From: an uncultured Eubacteriales bacterium | Lineage (GTDB): Bacteria; Bacillota; Clostridia; TANB77; CAG-508 | Assembly: GCA_905203305.1 (NCBI GenBank) | Contig: CAJKVH010000001.1 | Span: 124,001 to 188,000, forward strand | Direction of reading: 5' to 3' | Length of the DNA stretch: 64,000 nucleotides | Part shown: positions 1 to 6,832 of the stretch, in pieces | Layout: every line of letters starts with the position of its first letter | Numbering within the stretch: the first letter of the stretch is position 1 | Translations under genes and position numbers: made by a program | Notes under the pieces: model-generated | The model's input: the letters and a program-made list of their open reading frames with translations, nothing else | Told to the model about the DNA's origin: nothing | Databases searched by the model: none

Positions 1-602
1 GTTCTTACATCTCCGTTGGAGATTGTACATAATTTTTTTAAAGAACTGTCTTCTATATTTATATTATACTCCCCAAGTCCCTCTGGCTTACTTAATGCCA
101 TTTTTAGAACTTTAAATATGTCTTCTTCATCCAAAGGCTCTAATTTTACAACCATTGAACGTGAAATCAAAGCTTTATTTACCTCAAAATATGGATTTTC
201 CGTTGTTGCACCAATTAAAATAATAGTTCCATTTTCGACGTATGGCAATAATGCATCTTGCTGAAGTTTATTAAATCTATGGATTTCATCAATAAACAAG
301 ATTGCTTTTCCTGTTGGATTAAGCATAAAATTTTTCGTTTCTGAAATTACATTTTTTATATCTGCAACACCTGCTGTAACTGCATTAATCTTATAAAATC
401 TATATTTTGTTGTTTCACTTATAACCTTTGCAAGTGATGTTTTTCCACATCCTGGAGGTCCAAACAAAATCAAACTTGATAGCCTGTCTGCTTTTATTGT
501 TCTATATAAAATCTTATCTTTTCCTAAAATATGCTTTTGTCCAACATATTCATCTAATGTTTTGGGTCTTATTCTATATGCCAATGGTTCATTTAAATTC
601 AT
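1..602 (-). CDS. rarA: RarA/MgsA-type replication-associated AAA+ ATPase (3' part cut by window edge)
   Basis: The frame is open from the ATG at 602 to the window edge, so only about the first 200 residues are present. A P-loop (GPPGCGKTS, near residue 50), a Walker B with the DEIHRFNK motif and sensor-1 GATTENP are all visible. This is the RarA/MgsA (WarA) subfamily of clamp-loader-like AAA+ ATPases, which act at stalled replication forks in the cytoplasm. The gene lies 36 bases downstream of queA on the same strand, so co-transcription is likely. A GAGAG-type ribosome site precedes the ATG. The CGG triplets in it are out of frame. The family call is firm; the missing C-terminus cannot be judged. 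Confidence 0.93.
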   Translation of the reverse strand, partial: MNLNEPLAYRIRPKTLDEYVGQKHILGKDKILYRTIKADRLSSLILFGPPGCGKTSLAKVISETTKYRFYKINAVTAGVADIKNVISETKNFMLNPTGKAILFIDEIHRFNKLQQDALLPYVENGTIILIGATTENPYFEVNKALISRSMVVKLEPLDEEDIFKVLKMALSKPEGLGEYNINIEDSSLKKLCTISNGDVR

Positions 603-638
603 AATTTTCTCTCCTTTGTATTGAAGGCATTTCGTACT

Positions 639-1664
639 TTATTTTATAAACATTGCATCTCCAAAACTGAAAAATCTATATTTTTCTTCAACAGCTTTAT
701 TATATGCTTTCAAAATAAATTCTCTATCTGCCAAAGCTGAAACAAGCATCAATAATGTTGACTTTGGTAAATGGAAATTTGTAATTAATCCATCTATACA
801 TTTAAACTTGTATCCTGGATAAATATATATTCCAGTATCTGATTCAGTTTGTTTTACAAGTCCTGTTTTTTCATCTGCAATTGTTTCAAGAACTCTACAT
901 GATGTTGTTCCTACTGCAATAACCTTTTTTCCATTTTTCTTAGTTTCATTTATTTTTTCTACATCTTCTTGTTTTATATAAAAATGCTCTGTATGCATTT
1001 TATGTTCTTCAATATTTTCTTCTTTTACAGGTCTAAAAGTACCTATTCCAACATGTAATGTTACATTTGCAATTTTAATACCTTTTTCTTCTATTTTCTT
1101 TAATAATTCAGGCGTAAAATGCAATCCTGCAGTTGGAGCTGCAGCAGATCCTTCATATTTTGCATATACAGTTTGATATCTATCATTTTCTTTTAAACTC
1201 TCATGAATATATGGAGGTAATGGCATTAAGCCAATTTTATCAAGTATCTCGTTAAAAATACCTTCATATGTAAATTTAACTTTTCTTGTTCCGTCCTCCA
1301 AAATATCTAATATCTCTGCCTCTAAAAGACCATCTCCAAAAATAACTTTAGTTCCTGGCTTTAACTTACTTCCAGGTCTTACAATACTTTCCCAAACATC
1401 TCCTTCTAATTGCTTTAACAAAACAAACTCTACATTAGCCCCTGTCTCTTTCTTTCCATACAATCTTGCAGGTATTACTTTTGTATTATTTCTAACCAAA
1501 CAATCTCCTGGCTCTAAATAATCTATTATATCCTTAAAAACTTTATCCTCAATAGTTCTTTTTTCTCTATCAACAACCATTAGTCTCGATTCATCTCTTT
1601 TAGCTATTGGAACTTGTGCAATTAGCTCTTCTGGTAAATTATAATCAAAATCTTCTAACTTCAT
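639..1664 (-). CDS. queA: QueA, S-adenosylmethionine:tRNA ribosyltransferase-isomerase
   Basis: The protein has 341 residues, the usual QueA length. It transfers and isomerises the ribosyl group of S-adenosylmethionine onto preQ1 in the tRNA wobble position, giving epoxyqueuosine. The N-terminus ([12 protein letters not shown]), the central PTAGLHFT motif and the C-terminal [13 protein letters not shown] block are all typical. It precedes rarA on the same strand. The usual partner tgt is not in the window. It is complete, with a good start and no internal disruption. Confidence 0.96.
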   Translation of the reverse strand: MKLEDFDYNLPEELIAQVPIAKRDESRLMVVDREKRTIEDKVFKDIIDYLEPGDCLVRNNTKVIPARLYGKKETGANVEFVLLKQLEGDVWESIVRPGSKLKPGTKVIFGDGLLEAEILDILEDGTRKVKFTYEGIFNEILDKIGLMPLPPYIHESLKENDRYQTVYAKYEGSAAAPTAGLHFTPELLKKIEEKGIKIANVTLHVGIGTFRPVKEENIEEHKMHTEHFYIKQEDVEKINETKKNGKKVIAVGTTSCRVLETIADEKTGLVKQTESDTGIYIYPGYKFKCIDGLITNFHLPKSTLLMLVSALADREFILKAYNKAVEEKYRFFSFGDAMFIK

Positions 1665-1735
1665 AATCTATTTCCTTCCTTTTCTCTTATCAATGCATAT
1701 ATTCTACTACAAAATTCCATTTTTCGCAACCATTT

Positions 1736-1824
1736 CCCATTTGGGGACGGAGATTTTAGGGGAATTCCCATTTGGGGACGGAGTTTTTAGGGGATTTCCC
1801 ATTTGGGGACGGAGTTTTCAGGGG
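1736..1824 (+). repeat. REP-like array, three direct copies with 31-base period
   Basis: Three copies of a 27-base unit (core CCCATTTGGGGACGGAG, then a T-rich stretch and GGGG) start at 1736, 1767 and 1798, so the period is exactly 31. The spacers are 4 bases (AATT or ATTT). The array lies between queA and the 3' end of the RAYT gene and carries no gene. The same unit recurs at seven other clear loci in the window. Confidence 0.93.
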
Positions 1825-1832
1825 ATTTTTAC

Positions 1833-2600
1833 CTACTTCCATAAGTTTAATAATATCTTTCTATTTACTCTTGTTATTCTTTCTATTTGAGTTCTTGTAA
1901 TTCCTGGCTTATCTTTAAGCTCCCTCAGCTTTTGCTTGTTCTCAGCTCTTTTGAAAAAAGAAACTATCTCTGAAACATTCCCGATATTATATTTTTTCAA
2001 AATTATACTTATAACCTCTTCATCTGACAAATTTTCAATCATTTCAAAATCAGCCATATAAAGTTCTTCTTCTATGTCATCACACTCATTTGTGTATGTT
2101 ATAAAATTGTTTATATCATTATCTAAATAATGCATTAAAATTTCTCTATCTATCACTTTTTCCTTATATACATATTCATTATAGCTGCTCCACTTATACA
2201 CATAAGTCTTTGCCATACCTGCTTTTTCTGGATTTCTATGAACATATCTACAGACTCTTAAAAAATAATCTTGATTTTCAACATTTCGACTAAAAAATCT
2301 ATTTTGAAATAAAGTTCCTTTTCGATGGTAAATTTTATTAAAATATTTAACATACCTTATCGAGAGACTTTTCATTGAATCGGACAACAACTCATCATTC
2401 ACTCTAATAACTAAATGAATATGATTGCTCATTAAACAGTATGAAATAAGTTTAAACGGATATTCCTTTTTGGTTAATTTAATTTTTTCAATAAATTTTG
2501 ATTTATCCTGATCTGAATAAAAAAGATTGGTATCATCAATACCTTTTAAAACAATATGATAAATTTTTGATGAACTAAAAATTCTTGATTTACGTGGCAA
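1833..2600 (-). CDS. REP-associated tyrosine transposase (RAYT, Y1/HUH family)
   Basis: A 255-residue single-strand DNA transposase of the IS200-like Y1 superfamily. The HUH motif is HIH at residues 60-62 (in SNHIHLVIR) and the catalytic tyrosine is probably Tyr119 in YVHRNPEKAG. The C-terminal 60 residues resemble a helix-turn-helix (GITRTQIERITRVNRK). Translation seems to start at TTG (2600) behind GGAAGGA. No second transposase gene and no clear IS ends are seen. Instead, short repeats flank the gene directly on both sides (1736-1824 and 2697-2749), pointing inward towards it. That context fits a domesticated RAYT acting on REP/REPIN repeats rather than an autonomous IS200 element. The function is inferred from family and context. 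Confidence 0.87.
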   Translation of the reverse strand: MPRKSRIFSSSKIYHIVLKGIDDTNLFYSDQDKSKFIEKIKLTKKEYPFKLISYCLMSNHIHLVIRVNDELLSDSMKSLSIRYVKYFNKIYHRKGTLFQNRFFSRNVENQDYFLRVCRYVHRNPEKAGMAKTYVYKWSSYNEYVYKEKVIDREILMHYLDNDINNFITYTNECDDIEEELYMADFEMIENLSDEEVISIILKKYNIGNVSEIVSFFKRAENKQKLRELKDKPGITRTQIERITRVNRKILLNLWK

Positions 2601-2696
2601 TTAAAACGTCCTTCCTATATTTAAGATTTAAACACTGAAAATTATACCATATTCAAATTAAATAATCTACCCTATTTTAAACAAAAATGTAAAATT

Positions 2697-2749
2697 CCCC
2701 TAAAATCTCCGTCCCCAAATGGGAAAATACGGTCCGTCCCCAAATGGGG
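2697..2749 (-). repeat. REP-like repeats, one full and one short copy
   Basis: A full 27-base unit in minus orientation (2697-2723) is followed by a shortened copy (about 2733-2749). The cluster ends two bases before the sigE stop codon and lies upstream of the RAYT gene, making the second bracket around that gene. Confidence 0.9.
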
Positions 2750-2751
2750 AA

Positions 2752-3536
2752 TCAGCCCGTCTTGCTCATTATTTCTTTTTTCATCTTTTTTATTATCTTT
2801 TTTTCTAGCCTTGATATGTAACTTTGCGATATTCCGAAGTTCATCTGCAACTTCTTTTTGTGTTTTTTCATGTCCGCCATTTTTTAAGCCGAAATCTCAT
2901 TTCCATTATGTTTTTTTCTCTTTTGTTTAGTTTTTCTATTGATATTCTTAAAAGCTTTTTATCTACTTCGTCTTCTATATCTTTTGATGTTATGTCATAG
3001 TCTGTTCCTAGTATATCTGATAAAAGTAGTTCATTTCCGTCTGCGTCCTTGTTTAATGGTTCATCTAGAGATATTTCTCCTTTTAATTTGTTTGTTCTTC
3101 TTAAGTACATTAATATTTCATTTTCAATACATCTTGATGCATATGTTGCAAGTTTGATGTTTTTATCTGATTTAAATGTATTTACTCCTTTGGCTAAGCC
3201 TATTGTTCCTATTGATATTAAATCTTCTATTCCAATTCCTGTGTTTTCAAATTTTTTTGCGATATATACGACAAGTCTTAAGTTTCTTTCTATTAAGATT
3301 TGTCTTGCTTCTAAATTGTTTTCTTCTGATAATTTTTGTATATAAAATTGTTCTTCTTCTTCTGGGAGTGGTGGCGGAAGTGTTTGAGCTCCTGCTATAT
3401 AAAATATTGGTTCTTCTATGATTTCATCATTTTTTATGTACTTCACATATACGGAATTTATATTTTCCTTAAATATATCTATTAAATTCATTTTTCTTTT
3501 GCTTTGCTTTATTTTTGTTTTCTTGAAATTAAACAA
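2752..3536 (-). CDS. sigE: Sporulation sigma factor SigE (pro-sigma-E), needs two +1 shifts
   Basis: Read straight from the TTG at 3536 (SD GGAGG), the frame stops after 222 residues in the middle of region 4. If the C of two in-frame CGG codons (2889-2891 and 2834-2836) is skipped, the frame runs to a stop at 2752 and gives a 260-residue sigma-E. It then has the family-typical C-terminus, with [18 protein letters not shown] and [10 protein letters not shown]. The pro-peptide, [13 protein letters not shown], region 2 ([28 protein letters not shown]) and region 3 are intact. Sigma-E drives early mother-cell transcription after SpoIIGA removes the pro-sequence, and spoIIGA lies directly upstream. 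Both repairs restore conserved glycines. It could instead be a pseudogene, but see the CGG finding. Confidence 0.9.
2834..2836 (-). other. sigE: CGG +1 shift site 2 (sigE region 4)
   Basis: The minus strand reads GAA CTT CGG AAT. Skipping C gives CTT GGA ATA TCG, i.e. the conserved L-G-I-S of the sigma region 4 helix-turn-helix. This site is in frame only after site 1 (2889-2891) has been shifted. Confidence 0.85.
2889..2891 (-). other. sigE: CGG +1 shift site 1 (sigE)
   Basis: The minus strand reads AGA TTT CGG CTT AAA and then soon stops at TGA. Skipping C gives TTT GGC TTA AAA AAT GGC GGA, which is the R-F-G-L of sigma-E. Confidence 0.85.
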
Positions 3537-3549
3537 AGCTGCCTCCTTT

Positions 3550-4437
3550 CTAAATTACGTCAATTCCTAGTAAGGCATTGTATTCATCTTTTTTACTAAG
3601 TTTTTTTGTATAAATTCCAAGTATTACTTTTTCTACATATTTTTCTTCATTATCAATTTCCACCACTACTCCATCAGCCTTTATTCCTAGTAGCATACCA
3701 TTTTGTTTCCCCAAAGATGAAAATGGTATCACTTTTAACTTTGACATGTATTCATTTTGTATGTTTTCTGGTATATTTTTTAAATCACCTCCTAAAATAT
3801 TTTCAATATTTTCCAAGATTTCTTTTGGAACGAAATTTCTTAATATATCTTTTTCTACAACTATTACTGGTATATTTGTTATTGGCTCTTTTAGAAAATT
3901 TCCTGTATCTATTACTGCTTTTACATTTATTTTGTTTTGATTTATTATTATTTTGATATTGCAAAACAGATCCTTTTTCGATATCCTATTTTTCACGAAT
4001 TTGAATGCAACAGTAATTATTGTAAATGCTAAAATCACTCCTATAAATATAGTTTTTAATGTATAGTTTCCCACGATAATTCCATTTCTTATAGATATTC
4101 TTCCAGCATTTACCATATATATTACTCCAAGTGATGCTCCTCCAAATACAAATGAAACTAAGTAAAAGAATATTATTTGTTTTATAAATTCTTTAAAACT
4201 TTTTGGCATAAATGATATATATACCATAACTACAGATAAAATTATTTTAAATATTAGATTCCATTTGCTTTGAAAATTAATTAAATAATAAATTATTACA
4301 TAAGATGCCCCTATTAAAGACGCAATCATCAATTTTATGCAACCTGCTTTTTCTTTAATTACAAGCGATACCGCATATAATATAATAAAATTTAATATAA
4401 AATTTTCTAAAAATATAATATCTAAGTAAACAGTCAT
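3550..4437 (-). CDS. spoIIGA: SpoIIGA, pro-sigma-E processing aspartic protease
   Basis: A 295-residue membrane protease. The N-terminal half has about five hydrophobic spans. The C-terminal half is an aspartic-protease-like domain with the catalytic motif A-V-I-D-T-G-N near residue 178 and a second glycine-rich region near the end (NALLGIDVI). SpoIIGA sits in the sporulation septum and cleaves pro-sigma-E in the mother cell after a signal from SpoIIR. It ends 13 bases before sigE, the conserved spoIIGA-sigE pair. sigG, which often follows in this group, is absent; a RAYT gene lies there instead. Confidence 0.94.
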   Translation of the reverse strand: MTVYLDIIFLENFILNFIILYAVSLVIKEKAGCIKLMIASLIGASYVIIYYLINFQSKWNLIFKIILSVVMVYISFMPKSFKEFIKQIIFFYLVSFVFGGASLGVIYMVNAGRISIRNGIIVGNYTLKTIFIGVILAFTIITVAFKFVKNRISKKDLFCNIKIIINQNKINVKAVIDTGNFLKEPITNIPVIVVEKDILRNFVPKEILENIENILGGDLKNIPENIQNEYMSKLKVIPFSSLGKQNGMLLGIKADGVVVEIDNEEKYVEKVILGIYTKKLSKKDEYNALLGIDVI

Positions 4438-4522
4438 TGTCTCACCTTGTTTTATATTTTAACTCTTTTGCTTTAAAAAATTTGTCTTTTCTTAATGTAG
4501 AAAAAAAGAAATATTCTACAAA

Positions 4523-5248
4523 TTAGAACATTTCTTTTAATAAATTCATTGTAAATTCTTGAGCTCTTATGCTTAACTTTCTATCATACTCTTCTTTTAA
4601 AATTTCATTATCTGATATAACTCTTATGTCTATTACTGGAATTTTATATTGATTTGCAACAGTATATACTGCTATTCCTTCCATTTCTTCACATAAAATT
4701 TCATACTTTTTGTTTAGCTTAATTAGCCAATCACATTCTGAATTCCAAATATCTCCACTACCAATTCTTCCATAATGTACTTTTCCATATGTATAATTTT
4801 TTTCTATTTGTTTTACTTTTTTTATTAATTCATCACTTGCTGGTTGTGGAATTAATCTATCTTTTTCTCTAGCAACAAAATTGATTAGTTCCCAATCATC
4901 TAAGCTATAGCCTTGTCCTTCTTCTTTAAATTTTGTGTTTATTGATGTAATATTTACACAGTCTGTTCCTATAACTATATCTGATTTATGAATATTTCTT
5001 GATATTGATCCCGCACATCCTTGATTTATTATGTAGTCTGGTTTGTACTTTTCTATCCCCAGTGTTGTAGCTGCTGCTGTATTTATTAAACCTATTTTTG
5101 AATCACATAAAATTATTTCTTTATTATATATTTTTCCGATATAAAATTTGCAAAGTTTTGTTTCTTCAATTTTTTTATCTTCTAAATTTTCTATTAAATG
5201 GTTTAGTTCTACATCTGCCATTGCAGAAATTATTAATATTTTTGGCAT
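4523..5248 (-). CDS. Purine-nucleoside phosphorylase/MTA-SAH nucleosidase family protein
   Basis: 241 residues of the PNP_UDP_1 fold. The glycine-rich N-terminus (QGCAGS) and the substrate motif EEMEGIAVYTVANQYKIP followed by V-I-S-D-N are those of 5'-methylthioadenosine/S-adenosylhomocysteine nucleosidase and its relatives (cytoplasm; recycles the by-products of SAM-dependent reactions). The family is certain; the substrate is not, since futalosine hydrolases and nucleoside phosphorylases share the motifs. It lies alone between spoIIGA and rplT, on the same strand as both. Confidence 0.75.
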   Translation of the reverse strand: MPKILIISAMADVELNHLIENLEDKKIEETKLCKFYIGKIYNKEIILCDSKIGLINTAAATTLGIEKYKPDYIINQGCAGSISRNIHKSDIVIGTDCVNITSINTKFKEEGQGYSLDDWELINFVAREKDRLIPQPASDELIKKVKQIEKNYTYGKVHYGRIGSGDIWNSECDWLIKLNKKYEILCEEMEGIAVYTVANQYKIPVIDIRVISDNEILKEEYDRKLSIRAQEFTMNLLKEMF

Positions 5249-5303
5249 TTTTTTTGTATGATATATTTTATATTATATCATGTTCTCCTTTTTACATTTT
5301 ATA

Positions 5304-5334
5304 CAAAAAAACAACCTATAAATTTCAAGGTTGC
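5304..5334 (-). terminator. Rho-independent terminator of infC-rpmI-rplT
   Basis: On the minus strand a stem CAACCT/AGGTTG is followed by a run of T (plus-strand A run at 5305-5311). It begins 14 bases after the rplT stop. Confidence 0.8.
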
Positions 5335-5347
5335 CTTTTATATTTTA

Positions 5348-5698
5348 TTATGCATTTTTTGCTATGTTTGCTATTTCTGTGAATGCTTTTTCATCATTTA
5401 CAGCTATTTCAGCTAACATTTTTCTGTTTATTGTAACATTAGCTTTCTTTAATCCTGCGATTAATTTGCTGTATGTTAATCCATTCATTCTTGCAGCAGC
5501 ATTTATTCTTGCTATCCATAATTTTCTGAAATCACTTTTTCTATCTTTTCTTCCTACATAAGCATAAGATAATGATTTTAATACTGCTTGATTTGCATTT
5601 CTAAATCTATAATGTTTTGCGCCAAAATATCCTTTAGCTTGTTTTAAAACTTTTTTATGTCTTCTTCTTGTTATTTTTGCTGTTTTTACTCTTGCCAT
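5348..5698 (-). CDS. rplT: 50S ribosomal protein L20
   Basis: 116 residues, normal length, with the conserved basic N-terminus ([15 protein letters not shown]) and the L20 core ([27 protein letters not shown]). L20 is an early-assembly 23S rRNA-binding protein. In low-GC Gram-positives it also represses its own operon by binding the infC leader RNA, and a fitting leader is present at 6483-6625. Last gene of infC-rpmI-rplT, with a clear SD (AAGGAG). Confidence 0.98.
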   Translation of the reverse strand: MARVKTAKITRRRHKKVLKQAKGYFGAKHYRFRNANQAVLKSLSYAYVGRKDRKSDFRKLWIARINAAARMNGLTYSKLIAGLKKANVTINRKMLAEIAVNDEKAFTEIANIAKNA

Positions 5699-5723
5699 TT
5701 TCTTTTATTCTCCTTTCTACTTT

Positions 5724-5927
5724 TTAGTTACCATATGGTAATAATTTCTTTATTGTATTTTCACATGTTTTGTCAGCATATGCACCTGGGCGTCTGCTAT
5801 TTAATTTTTGTCTTTTTGTTTTGTTTGCTAATAAGTGTCTTCTTCCTGATGTTGTTCTTTTTACTTTTCCTGTAGCTGTTAAAGAGTATCTTTTCTTTGC
5901 AGCTTTATTTGTTTTCATTTTAGGCAT
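5724..5927 (-). CDS. rpmI: 50S ribosomal protein L35
   Basis: 67 residues from the ATG at 5927 ([23 protein letters not shown]), the normal L35 length and start. An upstream in-frame codon at 5945 would add six residues, but the SD AAAGGAG lies 8 bases before 5927, so the shorter form is right. Basic 23S rRNA-binding protein; second gene of the operon, between infC and rplT. Confidence 0.97.
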   Translation of the reverse strand: MPKMKTNKAAKKRYSLTATGKVKRTTSGRRHLLANKTKRQKLNSRRPGAYADKTCENTIKKLLPYGN

Positions 5928-5963
5928 GATTAAAACTCCTTTCAATTTTTGTTTTTATATATT

Positions 5964-6473
5964 TTACGCTTTTTTAGATAGCATAATAAACATGTTTCTA
6001 CCTTCTAATTTAGGCTTTTTATCTACATTTGCTATATCTGATAAATTTTCTATAAATTTATTTAATACATCTTCTCCTAATTTAGAATTATTTACTTCTC
6101 TTCCTTTAAATCTTACTGTTATTTTTACTTTGTTTCCATCTTCTATGAATTTTCTTGCATTTTTTGCCTTAAATCCAAAATCGTGTTCTTCTATATTTGG
6201 AGTTATTCTAATTTCTTTTACTTCAGCTGTTTTTTGTTTTTTCTTTGCTTCTTTTTCTTTTTTAGCTTGCTCAAATTTATATTTTCCATAGTTCATAATC
6301 TTACAAACTGGTGGTTTTGCATTTGGTGCAACTAATACTAAATCTAGCTTTTTTTCTTCAGCTACTTCTAGAGCTTCTTTTAATGAAACAACTCCTAATT
6401 TTTCTCCTTCGTCTCCTATTAATTGTACTTCTCTAGCTCTTATTTGACCATTTATTGGTAATTCTTGTTTTAT
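5964..6473 (-). CDS. infC: Translation initiation factor IF-3, probably with an AUA start
   Basis: IF-3 of about 170 residues: N-domain (LPINGQIRAREVQLIGDEGEKLG), lysine-rich linker and C-domain (RITPNIEEHDFGFKAKNARKF). It keeps 30S subunits dissociated and proofreads the start codon. The only standard start in frame is a GTG at 6482, but it overlaps the Shine-Dalgarno AGGAGG itself and cannot be used well. An ATA codon at 6473-6471 lies 8 bases after AGGAGG. infC genes are known for rare AUU/AUC/AUA starts that let IF-3 repress itself, so ATA is the likely start. First gene of the operon, behind a structured leader and a consensus promoter. Confidence 0.95.
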   Translation of the reverse strand: MKQELPINGQIRAREVQLIGDEGEKLGVVSLKEALEVAEEKKLDLVLVAPNAKPPVCKIMNYGKYKFEQAKKEKEAKKKQKTAEVKEIRITPNIEEHDFGFKAKNARKFIEDGNKVKITVRFKGREVNNSKLGEDVLNKFIENLSDIANVDKKPKLEGRNMFIMLSKKA

Positions 6474-6482
6474 AAAAAACAC

Positions 6483-6625
6483 CTCCTAAAACAATAAAAA
6501 ATTGACTTTTCTTTGTTACAAGATAAGCCAATTAATCCACGTCAAATAACTGTTTTAATTATTTTAAATTCTTACCTTTTCCCTTCTTGGTTAAGGTGAG
6601 AAGTGGAATACTTCTTCTTGCAACA
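6483..6625 (-). promoter_or_regulatory. Structured infC leader, likely L20-type autoregulatory RNA
   Basis: The leader runs from the predicted transcription start (about 6625) to the infC SD. Its first bases GTTGCAAG (6624-6617) can pair with CTTGTAAC (6522-6515), closing a domain of about 110 bases. Inside it an AGAAGT/ACTTCT hairpin and a possible TCCAC/GTGGA pairing are visible. Position and operon match the L20 leader of Firmicutes, which L20 binds to stop infC-rpmI-rplT expression. The structure was found by eye, not by a covariance model. Confidence 0.6.
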
Positions 6626-6631
6626 CTAATT

Positions 6632-6660
6632 ATTATATTATTATTTTTTTTATTTGTCAA
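6632..6660 (-). promoter_or_regulatory. Sigma-A promoter of infC-rpmI-rplT
   Basis: Minus strand: TTGACA (6660-6655), 17-base spacer, TATAAT (6637-6632). Both boxes match the consensus exactly. The predicted start, near 6625, coincides with the first base pairs of the leader fold. Confidence 0.88.
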
Positions 6661-6762
6661 GCTTTTTACTAGATTTTTTAAGTCCAAGCCCATTTTGATC
6701 TATTTAAATTAGTCATTAATTATATTTCCTTCATATTATTGGTACTTTTTTTATTTTTTTAC

Positions 6763-6791
6763 TTGTATTTTTCTCCATTTTGTAGGATAAT
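6763..6791 (+). promoter_or_regulatory. Probable promoter of the VirD4-like gene
   Basis: TTGTAT (6763-6768), 17-base spacer, GATAAT (6786-6791), about 40 bases before the start codon. The rest of the interval between infC and this gene (about 6661-6762) is T-rich and shows nothing else. Confidence 0.5.
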
Positions 6792-6832
6792 ATAAGGGAT
6801 TGATAAAATTTAAAACTAAGAGGGATTAATAT

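Noticed and set aside
1736..1824. CRISPR array
   Set aside because: The spacers are only 4 bases and there are no cas genes; the units also occur as inverted pairs at single loci.
1693..1890. Plus-strand frame of 65 residues over the repeat array
   Set aside because: It reads through the REP repeats and the 3' end of the RAYT gene, with no SD and no family similarity.
2889..2891. First sigE shift placed in the following A run instead of at CGG
   Set aside because: Removing one A would also restore the frame but would leave R-F-R-L. Skipping the C restores both the frame and the conserved R-F-G-L.
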